From Neorhizobium sp. NCHU2750 (lineage in GTDB: Bacteria > Pseudomonadota > Alphaproteobacteria > Rhizobiales > Rhizobiaceae), in the NCBI RefSeq assembly GCF_003597675.1, contig NZ_CP030827.1, forward strand, positions 3,224,001 through 3,288,000: DNA of 64,000 bases, in the 5' to 3' direction. Shown one piece after another: positions 46,647 to 56,052 of this stretch (position 1 is the stretch's first letter; every line of letters starts with the position of its first letter). A program made the translations under genes and the position numbers. Under the pieces are notes generated by a model. The model did no database searches. It saw only the letters and a program-made list of their open reading frames with translations, and was not told where the DNA came from.

Positions 46647-46660
46647 TTGATCGGGATCAA
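46647..46660. promoter_or_regulatory. perfect FNR/FixK box TTGATCGGGATCAA
   Basis: Exact TTGAT-N4-ATCAA in the 248-base kdgK-pflB divergent gap. Its centre is about 134 bases upstream of the pflB ATG and about 115 from the kdgK start. An activating site at -41.5 would place the pflB transcript start near 46695. It implies oxygen-limited expression. Confidence 0.8.
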
Positions 46661-46786
46661 TCTTTACGGGGGCTTCCGGCGGTAGATTGCAATCGGAAAC
46701 CACGAGACCTTGCAGCTGCTGAGGGGGATTGTGGGAGGGAGGACGCTTCACCAATGCCGCAAGGCAAAACATAAGGAAGATGACAA

Positions 46787-49045
46787 ATGGGCATCCTTTC
46801 CCAGACAATTGTCCCCGCCGATCCATGGGCCGGCTTCAAGGGAGAAACATGGCGCAACGCCGTCGACGTGCGCGATTTCATCCAGAACAATTACACACCT
46901 TATTTGGCAGACAGCACTTTCCTGGCAGGCCCGACCCCGCGAACCCTCAAGGTTTGGGAAACATTGGGCAAGCTCCTTGCCGAAGAACGCAAGAAGGGCG
47001 TCCTCGCCGTTTCCGCCGACCGCGCTTCGACGATTACGGCCCATGACGCCGGCTATATCGACGAAAGCCTCGAACTGATCGTCGGCCTGCAGACCGACGC
47101 GCCGCTGAAGCGCGCCATCATGCCGAACGGCGGCCTGCGCATGGTCGAAAACGGCCTCGAAGCCTTCGGTTTTGAACTTGATCCGTCGGTCCACGAAATC
47201 TGGACAAAATACCGCAAGAGCCACAACCAGGGTATCTTCGACGTCTACAGCCCGGAAATTCTCGCCGCCCGCAAGTCCGGCGTCATTACCGGCCTGCCGG
47301 ATGCCTATGGTCGCGGCCGCATCATCGGCGACTATCGCCGCGTTGCCCTCTACGGCACGGATGCGCTGCGCGCCTATAAGCTGAAGGACTTCCGCGCCAT
47401 CGAGAACGAAGTCTTCAATGACGACGTGATGCGCCTGCGCGAAGAAATGTCGGAACAGTATCGCGCTCTCGATGAACTGAAGGAAATGGCCGCCAAGTAT
47501 GGCTGCGACATTTCCAAGCCGGCAACCAATGCCCGCGAAGCCATCCAGTGGACCTATTTCGCCTATCTGGCAGCCGTCAAGGAACAGAACGGTGCGGCCA
47601 TGTCGCTCGGCCGTGTCTCGACTTTCCTCGACATCTACATCCAGCGCGATATCGACGCAGGCATCCTGACCGAAGAACAGGCTCAGGAACTGATCGACGA
47701 CATGATCATCAAGCTCCGGATCGTCCGCTTCCTGCGCACGCCAGAGTATGACCAGCTGTTCTCGGGTGACCCCACCTGGGTCACGGAATCGATCGGTGGC
47801 GTCGGCGAAGACGGCCGCCCGCTCGTCACCAAGTCGAGCTACCGCTTCCTGCACACTCTCTACAACCTCGGCCCGGCTCCGGAACCGAACCTGACCGTGC
47901 TGTGGAGCACCAAGCTGCCGGAAGGCTTCAAGAACTTCTGCGCCAAGGTGTCGGCCGATACCAGCGCCATCCAGTACGAGAACGACGACCTGATGCGGCC
48001 CAAGTGGGGCGACGACTACGGCATTGCCTGCTGCGTCTCCGCCATGCGCATCGGCAAGCAGATGCAGTTCTTCGGTGCCCGCTCCAACCTCGCAAAGGCC
48101 CTGCTCTATGCGATCAACGGCGGCGTCGATGAAAAGAGCGGTGCAGTCGTTGCCAAGGGCTTCGAACCGATCAAGGGCGACGTCCTCGACTATGACGAAG
48201 TCATGGCCAAGTTCGACAAGATGATGGACTGGCTGGCCAAGACCTATGTCAAGGCGCTCAACACCGTCCACTACATGCACGACAAATACGCTTACGAGCG
48301 TATCGAAATGGCCCTGCACGACCGCGACATCCTGCGCACCATGGCTTGCGGCATCGCCGGCCTGTCGGTCGCAGCCGATAGCCTCTCGGCCATCAAGTAT
48401 GCCAAGGTCAAGGTCATCCGCAACGAGGCAGGTCTCGCCGTCGATTACAAGATTGAAGGCAGCTACCCCGCTTACGGCAACAACGACGACCGTGCGGACA
48501 GTATCGCTGTATGGCTGACCGAAACCTTCATGAAGAAGGTTGCTTCCCAGCCCTACTTCTATCGCAACTCGATGCCGACCCAGTCGGTCCTGACGATCAC
48601 CTCTAACGTGGTCTACGGCAAGAAGACCGGCAACACGCCGGACGGCCGTCGCGCAGGCGAGCCCTTCGCACCGGGTGCAAACCCGATGAACGGTCGCGAC
48701 ACCAAGGGCTTCGTGGCTGCCGGCGCATCGGTTGCCAAGATCCCCTACGAATCCGCCCTGGACGGTATTTCCTGGACGGCTTCGGCAACACCCGATGCCC
48801 TGGGCAGGACCTCGGACGAACGTGCGAAGAACCTCGCAAATTGCCTCGATGCCTACACGGCAGCAGGTGGTTTCCATGTCAACGTCAACGTCTTCAATCG
48901 CGAGACGCTGGTCGACGCCATGGATCATCCGGAACTCTACCCGCAGCTTACCGTGCGCGTATCCGGATATGCGGTCAATTTCGTCAAGCTGACCCGTGAA
49001 CAGCAGCTCGACGTCATCTCGCGCACATTCCACTCGAAGATGTAA
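46787..49045 (+). CDS. pflB: pyruvate formate-lyase PflB
   Basis: Glycyl-radical enzyme of 752 aa (E. coli 760) that cleaves pyruvate with CoA to acetyl-CoA and formate without oxygen. The adjacent cysteines C415-C416 ([10 protein letters not shown]), diagnostic of true PFL and absent in dehydratase or lyase relatives, are present. G727 in RVSGYAVNF is the radical glycine. Start ATG has AGGAAG 8 bases upstream. It is followed by its activase and by ackA-pta, and preceded by an FNR box, so fermentation of pyruvate to acetate is clear. Confidence 0.97.
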   Translation: MGILSQTIVPADPWAGFKGETWRNAVDVRDFIQNNYTPYLADSTFLAGPTPRTLKVWETLGKLLAEERKKGVLAVSADRASTITAHDAGYIDESLELIVGLQTDAPLKRAIMPNGGLRMVENGLEAFGFELDPSVHEIWTKYRKSHNQGIFDVYSPEILAARKSGVITGLPDAYGRGRIIGDYRRVALYGTDALRAYKLKDFRAIENEVFNDDVMRLREEMSEQYRALDELKEMAAKYGCDISKPATNAREAIQWTYFAYLAAVKEQNGAAMSLGRVSTFLDIYIQRDIDAGILTEEQAQELIDDMIIKLRIVRFLRTPEYDQLFSGDPTWVTESIGGVGEDGRPLVTKSSYRFLHTLYNLGPAPEPNLTVLWSTKLPEGFKNFCAKVSADTSAIQYENDDLMRPKWGDDYGIACCVSAMRIGKQMQFFGARSNLAKALLYAINGGVDEKSGAVVAKGFEPIKGDVLDYDEVMAKFDKMMDWLAKTYVKALNTVHYMHDKYAYERIEMALHDRDILRTMACGIAGLSVAADSLSAIKYAKVKVIRNEAGLAVDYKIEGSYPAYGNNDDRADSIAVWLTETFMKKVASQPYFYRNSMPTQSVLTITSNVVYGKKTGNTPDGRRAGEPFAPGANPMNGRDTKGFVAAGASVAKIPYESALDGISWTASATPDALGRTSDERAKNLANCLDAYTAAGGFHVNVNVFNRETLVDAMDHPELYPQLTVRVSGYAVNFVKLTREQQLDVISRTFHSKM

Positions 49046-49060
49046 CCGTTAGCGGCTACA

Positions 49061-49091
49061 CTGGGCGCATATGTAGACCATATGCGCCCAG
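49061..49091. terminator. 13-base-arm hairpin after pflB
   Basis: Perfect arms (CTGGGCGCATATG / CATATGCGCCCAG) with a 5-base loop begin 16 bases after the pflB stop. No T-run follows, so it is likely a 3' end stabiliser or leaky attenuator that sets pflB above pflA. Confidence 0.6.
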
Positions 49092-49129
49092 ATACCGAGA
49101 CCTCAGTCCTCTTATACACGAGCAGCATC

Positions 49130-49927
49130 ATGGACATTCAACGAGCGATCGCCCGCCCGCCCAAGGCGCATGCACCCGCAGGGTGCCACCTGTCGACGGA
49201 TTTCGGGTACCTGCATTCCGTCGAAAGCGGTGCAGCCGTCGATGGTCCCGGAATGCGCTTCGTCTTCTTCATGGCGGGCTGCCTGTTCCGCTGCATCTAT
49301 TGCCACAACCCCGACACCTGGAAGCTTCACAACGGACGCAAGATCACGCTCGACGACGCCATGGCCGAGATCAAGCCCTATGGCGGCTTCCTCAAGATGG
49401 CCGGCGGCGTGACGATCTCCGGCGGCGAACCACTGATGCAGGCTCCCTTCGTCGGTGAGATGTTCCGCCACTTCAAGACCGAGCTTGGCCTCCATACTGC
49501 GCTGGATACCCAGGGTTACCTTCATGCCACCGTAGAAGACGAGTGGTTCGACAACGTCGACCTCGTCCTTCTCGACATCAAGCATATCGACCCGGAAGTC
49601 TATCTGCGTCTGACCGCCCAGCCGCTGCAGCCGACCCTCGATTTCGCCCACCGGCTTGTCAGACTGAACAAGCCGATATGGCTCAGATATGTCCTCGTGC
49701 CCGGCTGGACCGATGGACATGACGACATTGCCAAACTTGCAGACTTCCTCGCCGGCCTCGGTTCGATCGTCGAGCGTGTCGAAGTCCTGCCCTTCCACCA
49801 GATGGGTACCCACAAATGGGAACAGCTGGGGATGCATTACCCCCTCGCCGGAGCTCCGACGCCAACGCCGGAATCGACGCAGGAAGCCAGAAACATATTC
49901 GCACAGCGTGGCCTGACAGTGTTCTGA
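49130..49927 (+). CDS. pflA: pyruvate formate-lyase activating enzyme PflA
   Basis: Radical SAM activase of 265 aa. The CX3CX2C cluster motif is C51, C55 and C58 (AGCLFRCIYCHNPDTW), with GGVTISGGEPLMQ as the SAM-binding GGE motif. It installs the glycyl radical on PflB. I start at ATG 49130, because the upstream ATG at 49082 lies inside the hairpin that follows pflB. The ribosome site is weak. E. coli PflA is 246 aa; this one has a slightly longer N-terminus. Confidence 0.93.
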   Translation: MDIQRAIARPPKAHAPAGCHLSTDFGYLHSVESGAAVDGPGMRFVFFMAGCLFRCIYCHNPDTWKLHNGRKITLDDAMAEIKPYGGFLKMAGGVTISGGEPLMQAPFVGEMFRHFKTELGLHTALDTQGYLHATVEDEWFDNVDLVLLDIKHIDPEVYLRLTAQPLQPTLDFAHRLVRLNKPIWLRYVLVPGWTDGHDDIAKLADFLAGLGSIVERVEVLPFHQMGTHKWEQLGMHYPLAGAPTPTPESTQEARNIFAQRGLTVF

Positions 49928-49987
49928 CGCCTTTTGCGTCGCAAGGCCTGCTTCACTTAAGACTATAAAAATGCAGGGAAATTTGAT

Positions 49988-51199
49988 ATGATCGATGTTC
50001 GTTCGTTCGTTCTCGTAGTCAATTGCGGGAGTTCGTCCGTCAAGTTCGGCGTCTTCTCCGGCTCGGGCCGCGAACCCATCCTGTCTGCGCTCGCTGAAAA
50101 TCTCGGACAGGCGACAAGCCGCCTCGTCGTCAAGGAGAATGGCGAGAAGACCGAGATGTCGCTTGATGGCGGCAGTCATGATGTCGCGCTCCAGAAACTG
50201 CTCGGCATCCTTGACGACAAGGACTGGCTGGGTTCGGTCGTCGCCGTCGGTCACCGCATCGTTCATGGCGGCGAGCAATTCTGCGCCGCCACCCGTATCG
50301 ATGGCAGCGTGCTGCACGACATCAACGGCCTCTCCCGCCTGGCACCGCTGCACAACCCGGCCAACGTGCTCGGCGTGCGCACCGCCATGGCGGCGCTGCC
50401 CTCCATCCCTCATGTCGCCGTCTTCGACACCGCCTTTCACGCCACGATGCCGCCGGCCGCCTATGCCTATGCCATCCCGCAGGATTGCTACCGCAATCTC
50501 GGCATCCGCCGTTACGGCTTCCACGGCACCAGCCATCGCTATGTCGCCATGGAAGCCGTCTCGCTCCTCGGCCTCGACCCGCAAGACCATGGCATCGTCA
50601 TCGCCCATCTCGGCAATGGTGCCTCGGCAACTGCAGTTCGCAACGGCCAGAGCCTCGACACTTCGATGGGCTTCACCCCGCTCGAAGGCCTCGTCATGGG
50701 CACCCGCTCGGGCGATATCGATCCCGGCGCACTGTTCCACATCGCCCGCGAGGACGGCCTGTCGATCGACGAACTCGATACGCTCTTGAACCGCAAGAGC
50801 GGCCTTCTCGGCCTCTCCGGCCTTTCCAACGATTGCCGCACGCTCGAAAGCGCCGCCAGGGAAGGGCACGAGGGTGCAAAGCTTGCGCTCGACGTCTTCG
50901 TTCACCGGCTGGCACGCTATATCGGCGGCCTCGCCACCTCGCTCGATCGGCTGGACGCCGTCGTCTTCACCGGCGGCATCGGCGAAAACTCGGCCACCAT
51001 GCGCAAGGCCACGATCGAACACCTCAAGGTGCTTGGCCTCACGCTCGACGAAGATGCCAACAGCCAGATGTTCGGCGGCCGTTGCGGCGTGATCAGCACC
51101 GCTGCCAGCAAGCCGGTCGCAGCCGTGATCGCCACTAATGAGGAATGGATGATCGCCCATGACACCCTGAGTATCGTCACCAGCACCGAGGCCGCCTGA
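49988..51199 (+). CDS. ackA: acetate kinase AckA
   Basis: Acetate kinase of 403 aa, which makes ATP and acetate from acetyl-phosphate. VLVVNCGSSSVKFGVF (phosphate site 1), VGHRIVHGG, PHVAVFDTAFHATMP, RRYGFHGTSHRYV and HLGNGASATAVRNGQSLDTSMGFTPLEG are classical. GGGAA precedes the ATG by 8 or so bases. It follows pflA and precedes pta, the reverse of nothing unusual: ackA-pta is the common order. Confidence 0.97.
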   Translation: MIDVRSFVLVVNCGSSSVKFGVFSGSGREPILSALAENLGQATSRLVVKENGEKTEMSLDGGSHDVALQKLLGILDDKDWLGSVVAVGHRIVHGGEQFCAATRIDGSVLHDINGLSRLAPLHNPANVLGVRTAMAALPSIPHVAVFDTAFHATMPPAAYAYAIPQDCYRNLGIRRYGFHGTSHRYVAMEAVSLLGLDPQDHGIVIAHLGNGASATAVRNGQSLDTSMGFTPLEGLVMGTRSGDIDPGALFHIAREDGLSIDELDTLLNRKSGLLGLSGLSNDCRTLESAAREGHEGAKLALDVFVHRLARYIGGLATSLDRLDAVVFTGGIGENSATMRKATIEHLKVLGLTLDEDANSQMFGGRCGVISTAASKPVAAVIATNEEWMIAHDTLSIVTSTEAA

Positions 51200-51266
51200 T
51201 CGCAGCCCGGACGACGCTCACTCACCAAGACGAAACTATCGCGAACCTATGGAAGGATAATCCTAG

Positions 51267-53423
51267 ATGGGCGCACGTATAATCTTTCTCGCCCCCGCGG
51301 CCCAGGATGTCGGACTGACCTCCCTGGCGCTCGGGCTTGTGCGAGCCCTGCAGCGCGACGGCATGAAGGTCGCCTTCGTCAAGCCGATCGCCCAGCCCCG
51401 GTCGGAAGGCCGGCGGCTGCAGAAGGGCGTCGACACGTCGAGCCACTTTGCCCGCACCCTGTGCATGACCCAGTCCCCCGACCCAATCCCGTTCGAGCGG
51501 GCAGAGGAACAGGTCCGCAAGGGCGATCTCGCAGCCCTGCTCGAAGACGTTGCCACCATGACCGAGGCGCTGCGCGCCGATCATGACGTGGTTGTCGTCG
51601 AGGGCCTGATCCCGCTCGCCAGCGCCCAGATCGCGCTGCGCCTCAATGTCGAGATCGTCCGCAGCCTCGGCGCCGACGTCATCCCGGTCCTGAGCGGTGT
51701 CGACTACGATCCGAAGTTCATTGCCGAAACGGTTGCCCTGGTTCACCGTCAATATACGCGTGACGGCAACTCGCCGCTGCTCGGCCTGATGATCAACAAG
51801 ATGAAGGTGGACGCCGACAAGGAGAAGCTGCAGGCGGCCCTGGCATCCTTCGGCCTGGCATCCTCGACGATTGTCGGCGCCATTCCCTATGCGCCGCGCC
51901 TCAACGCACCGCGCCTTTCCGACATCGTTGCCTCGCTGGACCTAACCGTCGAACAGGGCAAGGCACTCGACACCGTGCGCGTGCAGGAAATCGTCGTCGC
52001 CGCCCGTTCCGTCGAGAACATGATCGACCGGTTTCGTCCGGAAACGCTCGTCGTCATGCCGGGCGACCGTAGTGACATCGCCCTTGCCTCGGCGCTGGCC
52101 TATCGTCGCGGCGTGCCGCTGGCCGGCCTGCTCCTGACCTGCGGCGCACCGCTCGCACCGCCGGTTGCCGAACTTATGACCTCGGCCGGAACCGCCATCC
52201 TGCCGATCCTGTCGACCCCTGACGATACCTACGCCACGGCATCGCGCCTGTCGCATCTGAGCTACCATGTCAGCCAAGACGACAGCCAGCACATGGAAAA
52301 GGTCATCGAATTCGTCGCCGAACATGTCGATACCAGCGCGTTGCGGAGCGGGATCGGCACATCGAGCGAGCTTCGTCTCTCCCCTCCGCGTTTCCGTAAC
52401 CACCTGATCGAAGGCGCCCGCAGGGCCAACAAGCGGATCGTCCTGCCGGAAGGCGAAGAGCCCCGCACCCTGCAGGCCGCCGTCATTTGCCACCAGAAGG
52501 GCATTGCCCGTTGCGTCCTGCTCGGTCGCCCGGAAGTCGTGCGCATGATGGCCAAGGCAAAGGACATCGAACTGCCCGAGGATCTGGAAATCCTCGATCC
52601 GCAGACCATCCGGGCAAACTATGTCGACGCCATGGTGGAACTGCGCAAGTCCAAGGGCATGACGCCTCCCCAGGCGATCGCCCAGCTTGAGGATACCGTC
52701 GTGCTCGGTACGATGATGCTGGCAGTCGGCGAAGTGGACGGCCTTGTTTCCGGCGCGGTCCATACCACCGCAAGCACGGTGCGCCCTGCCCTGCAGCTGA
52801 TCAAGACCGAACCAGGCCAGAGCATCGTGTCCTCCGTCTTCTTCATGCTGATGCCCGACCAGGTTCTGGTCTACGGCGATTGCGCCATCAACCCGAACCC
52901 GACCGCCGAGCAGCTGGCGGAGATCGCCGTACAGTCCTCGCAGACCGCCAAGGCCTTCGGCATCGACCCGCGCGTCGCCATGATCTCCTATTCGACCGGC
53001 ACATCCGGCACCGGCGGCGATGTCGACAAGGTGCGCGAGGCGACCGAGCTTGCCAGGAAGGGCAATCCGGACCTGTTGATCGACGGCCCGATCCAGTATG
53101 ATGCGGCAAGCGTCGAAAGCGTCGGCCGTTCCAAGGCACCCGACAGCCCGGTCGCCGGTCGCGCCAACGTCTTTGTCTTCCCCGACCTCAATACCGGCAA
53201 CACCACCTACAAGGCGGTGCAGAGATCGGCGGACGTCGTCAGCGTCGGCCCGATGCTGCAGGGACTGCGCAAGCCGGTCAACGACCTGTCGCGCGGTGCG
53301 CTGGTCGATGACATCGTCTTCACCATTGCCCTCACCGCCATCCAGGCGGACCAGCAGGCACCGGCAAATGCCGATTCCGACGCCCGTCCGGCGCCCGCAA
53401 AGAAGGACGCGGTCAACGCATGA
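51267..53423 (+). CDS. pta: phosphate acetyltransferase Pta (long form)
   Basis: Long-type phosphotransacetylase of 718 aa (E. coli 714). The N-terminal P-loop-like and DRTGG domains span about 1-370. The catalytic PTA domain (from about 390) has RIVLPEGEEPRTLQAA, GLVSGAVHTTASTVRPALQLIK and MISYSTGTSGTGGDVDKVREA. It converts acetyl-CoA to acetyl-phosphate for AckA. The stop overlaps the focA ATG (ATGA), binding acetate and formate output together. Confidence 0.97.
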   Translation: MGARIIFLAPAAQDVGLTSLALGLVRALQRDGMKVAFVKPIAQPRSEGRRLQKGVDTSSHFARTLCMTQSPDPIPFERAEEQVRKGDLAALLEDVATMTEALRADHDVVVVEGLIPLASAQIALRLNVEIVRSLGADVIPVLSGVDYDPKFIAETVALVHRQYTRDGNSPLLGLMINKMKVDADKEKLQAALASFGLASSTIVGAIPYAPRLNAPRLSDIVASLDLTVEQGKALDTVRVQEIVVAARSVENMIDRFRPETLVVMPGDRSDIALASALAYRRGVPLAGLLLTCGAPLAPPVAELMTSAGTAILPILSTPDDTYATASRLSHLSYHVSQDDSQHMEKVIEFVAEHVDTSALRSGIGTSSELRLSPPRFRNHLIEGARRANKRIVLPEGEEPRTLQAAVICHQKGIARCVLLGRPEVVRMMAKAKDIELPEDLEILDPQTIRANYVDAMVELRKSKGMTPPQAIAQLEDTVVLGTMMLAVGEVDGLVSGAVHTTASTVRPALQLIKTEPGQSIVSSVFFMLMPDQVLVYGDCAINPNPTAEQLAEIAVQSSQTAKAFGIDPRVAMISYSTGTSGTGGDVDKVREATELARKGNPDLLIDGPIQYDAASVESVGRSKAPDSPVAGRANVFVFPDLNTGNTTYKAVQRSADVVSVGPMLQGLRKPVNDLSRGALVDDIVFTIALTAIQADQQAPANADSDARPAPAKKDAVNA

Positions 53424-54328
53424 ACATCGTACAGCAAGACCCGGAGAGCCGGGACAAGATGACCTCGGCCTTCTTCCGGGGGCCGGAGGCAGGTGGATCC
53501 CTGACACCCGACGCGATCGCGGTTGCCGCTGAGGAAATGGGCGTCAAGAAGGCCAGCTACGATACGCTGACACTGCTTGGCCTGGCCGTCCTTGCCGGAG
53601 CCTTTATCGGCCTCGGTGCCATGTTCGCAACGACGACAGGCGCCGGTGCCGACGGTATGCTTCCCTATGGCCTGACCCGGCTTCTCGCCGGGTTGAGCTT
53701 CTCGCTCGGCCTGATCCTCGTACTGGTCGGCGGCGCCCAGCTTTTCACTGGCGACATGCTGATGGTGATGGCCTGGGCAAGCCGGCGTATCGCTACCCGC
53801 CGCATGGTAAAGGTCTGGGTGCTCGTCTGGCTCGGAAACCTGGTCGGCGCCGTCGTCATAGCCGGTCTCGTCTTCTTTTCCGGCCAGTACACGTTCGGCA
53901 ACAACGCCATCGGTGTCACGGCCCTGCACTATGCAGAGGCCAAGGCGGCGCTCCCGGTCGTCAACGCCTTCGCGCTCGGCATTCTCTGCAACGTCCTGGT
54001 CTGCCTTGCCGTCTGGCTGGCGCTCGCCGGCCGCACCGTCGCCGACCGCATCCTGGCGATCGTCTTTCCGGTCACCGCCTTCGTCGCCGCAGGCTTCGAG
54101 CACTGCGTCGCCAACATGTATTATCTCAGCCTCGGCCTGATGATCCGTTATGGCGCGCCGGAAACCTTCTGGACGGCAATCGGCCATCCACCGGGCGAAA
54201 TCCCGCTGAGTGGCGTATTCACCAACCTTGCCGTCGTCACCGCCGGCAACTGGGTCGGCGGTGCGCTTCTCGTCGGCGGCGTCTATTGGTTCATCTACCG
54301 CCGCCCCGGCAAACCGGGACATCATTGA
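53420..54328 (+). CDS. focA: FocA formate channel (formate/nitrite transporter family)
   Basis: Inner-membrane formate channel of 302 aa with six helices. Residues KKASYDTLTLLGLAVLAGAFIGLG and CNVLVCLAVWLALAGRTVADRI, and FEHCVANMYYLSLGL with the family FEHxxANMxxxP-like motif (P replaced here), identify the FNT family. Its start overlaps the pta stop. In E. coli focA lies before pflB; here it lies at the end of the acetate genes. It would release formate made by PflB. Confidence 0.93.
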   Translation: MNIVQQDPESRDKMTSAFFRGPEAGGSLTPDAIAVAAEEMGVKKASYDTLTLLGLAVLAGAFIGLGAMFATTTGAGADGMLPYGLTRLLAGLSFSLGLILVLVGGAQLFTGDMLMVMAWASRRIATRRMVKVWVLVWLGNLVGAVVIAGLVFFSGQYTFGNNAIGVTALHYAEAKAALPVVNAFALGILCNVLVCLAVWLALAGRTVADRILAIVFPVTAFVAAGFEHCVANMYYLSLGLMIRYGAPETFWTAIGHPPGEIPLSGVFTNLAVVTAGNWVGGALLVGGVYWFIYRRPGKPGHH

Positions 54329-54340
54329 ACCAAAGCGATT

Positions 54341-54371
54341 GATCATAAGGGCAGGAATTGCTCTTATGATC
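54341..54371. repeat. inverted repeat GATCATAAG-N13-CTTATGATC between focA and ypdA
   Basis: Perfect 9-base arms 13 bases after the focA stop and 26 bases before the ypdA start. No T-run follows. It could be an operator or an RNA hairpin between the fermentation and sensor genes. Confidence 0.5.
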
Positions 54372-54396
54372 GTCATCGCAGCAAGAATGACACCCC

Positions 54397-56052
54397 ATGA
54401 TCCTCCTCGGCCTTTTCGAACGCGCAGCATTGATGCTGATGGTGCTGTTCTTTCTGGGGCGCACCAGGCTTTTCAAGAACGTCCTCTGGAAAGGTCAGCT
54501 CAGCGGCATGGAGCTGGCTTTCATATCTGCCCTCTTTTCCGGCTTTGCCGTCGGCGGCACCTATACCGGCATTCCGGTGGAAGGCGCTCTCGTCAACGTC
54601 CGCACCATCGCCATCATGTCCGGCGGCATCCTGTTCGGGCCTTGGGTGGGCATTCCTGCCGGCATCATTTCCGGCCTGCACCGTTACCTCATCGACATCC
54701 ATGGCTTTTCCGCCATCCCCTGCCTGATCAGCAGCGTCTGCGCCGGCCTTTTGTCGACGGTGGTCCATTATCGTGGACGACGGAAATGGCTGTGGCTGGT
54801 CGGCAGTCTTGCCGGCATGGCCTGCGAAAGCCTGACCATGCTCCTCATCCTGCTGCTGACCCCGGGCGATACCGGCATCAACATCGCGGCCGAGATCGCC
54901 TGGCCGATGATGGCGGGTTCGATCTGCATCGGCATGATCATCAAGCACATTCAGGACATCGAGGACGAGAAGGAACTGACGGCCGCGCGCGAGGCAAGGC
55001 TCGCCCTTATCATCGCCAACCGCACCCTGCCCTTCTTCCAGAACGTGCAGGACGACACGCTGACGAAGGTCTGCGAAGTGATCCACGACTGCCTCGAGGC
55101 GGATGCCGTGGCGATCACCGACCGCAATACCGTCCTCGCCTATGTCGGCCAGGGCCATGAATATTACGACGAGCAGAAGCATAAGGATTTAAACGAGTTG
55201 ACCGCCGATGCGATCCGCCACGACCGCATCACCGTCAACAACAACCTGCATCGTTACCCGGCCGCCGATTTCCGCTCCGTCGCCATCATTCCGCTGCGGG
55301 AAAACGGCCTCGTCACCGGTACGCTGAAAATCTTCTTCACCCGTCCCGATATGATCACCGATTCCATGCGCGAACTCGGTGTCGGCCTGTCTCAGCTTAT
55401 CTCCACCCAGATGGAACTGTCGCGGGTAAAGGCGCTCCGCGAAATGGCTGCAAGGGCCGAATTTCGCGCCCTGCAGAGCAAGATCAACCCGCATTTCCTG
55501 TTCAACGCCTTGAATGCGATCTCGTCGCTGATCCGCCTTCGCCCTACCGAGGCGCGGCACGTCATCGCCAAACTGGCAGATTACCTGCGCCAGAACCTGT
55601 CGCTCAGCGACGGCATGATCGATATCCAGGACGAGCTGCGGCAGGTGCAGGACTATGTCGCCATCGAGCAGGCCCGCTTCGGTCCGAAACTGACGGTTAC
55701 CTTCGACATCGACGATGTCCATATCGATATCCCGAGCCTCTCTCTTCAGCCACTGGTGGAAAATGCCATCCTGCATGGCATCCAGTCGCAGCCACGGCCC
55801 GGCGAAGTTCATATCGCCGTCAAGCGCCTGAACGACCGGGTCAGCGTCTGCATCCGTGACACCGGCCGCGGCATCGATCCGGACGTCATCAAGTCGGTCG
55901 CCAATGGCGAAGCCGTGCGCGACCGGATCGGGCTGATGAATGTCAACGAACGCCTCAAGCTGCTGCACGGCAACGGCCTGACCATCGAACGCCTCGAGCC
56001 CGGCACGTCCGTGAGTTTCGACCTGCCGCTCGAAAACAAGGATGCTGCATGA
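54397..56052 (+). CDS. ypdA: YpdA-type LytS-family sensor histidine kinase
   Basis: LytS-type sensor of 551 aa, collinear with E. coli YpdA (565 aa). The first about 190 residues form the 5TM-LYT membrane domain (ERAALMLMVLFF, GIPVEGALVNVRTIAIMSGGILFGPWVG, GLHRYLIDIHGFSAIPC), followed by a GAF-like domain and His_kinase with H366 in LQSKINPHFLFNALNAISSLI, then HATPase (DTGRGIDPDVI, RIGLMNVNERLKLLHG). In E. coli YpdAB responds to extracellular pyruvate. Overlaps ypdB (ATGA). Here it follows pflB-focA, which fits. Confidence 0.92.
   Translation: MILLGLFERAALMLMVLFFLGRTRLFKNVLWKGQLSGMELAFISALFSGFAVGGTYTGIPVEGALVNVRTIAIMSGGILFGPWVGIPAGIISGLHRYLIDIHGFSAIPCLISSVCAGLLSTVVHYRGRRKWLWLVGSLAGMACESLTMLLILLLTPGDTGINIAAEIAWPMMAGSICIGMIIKHIQDIEDEKELTAAREARLALIIANRTLPFFQNVQDDTLTKVCEVIHDCLEADAVAITDRNTVLAYVGQGHEYYDEQKHKDLNELTADAIRHDRITVNNNLHRYPAADFRSVAIIPLRENGLVTGTLKIFFTRPDMITDSMRELGVGLSQLISTQMELSRVKALREMAARAEFRALQSKINPHFLFNALNAISSLIRLRPTEARHVIAKLADYLRQNLSLSDGMIDIQDELRQVQDYVAIEQARFGPKLTVTFDIDDVHIDIPSLSLQPLVENAILHGIQSQPRPGEVHIAVKRLNDRVSVCIRDTGRGIDPDVIKSVANGEAVRDRIGLMNVNERLKLLHGNGLTIERLEPGTSVSFDLPLENKDAA

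Noticed and set aside
46685..46694. Perfect palindrome GATTGCAATC near pflB
   Set aside because: Only 10 bases without spacer; expected by chance at this scale and not like a known operator.
46787..49045. Glycyl-radical enzyme as glycerol dehydratase or choline TMA-lyase
   Set aside because: The double Cys (C415-C416) and neighbouring ackA-pta-focA identify true pyruvate formate-lyase.
49082..49129. Longer pflA start at 49082
   Set aside because: It would begin inside the 13-base-arm hairpin after pflB and has no ribosome site; the added residues do not resemble PflA.
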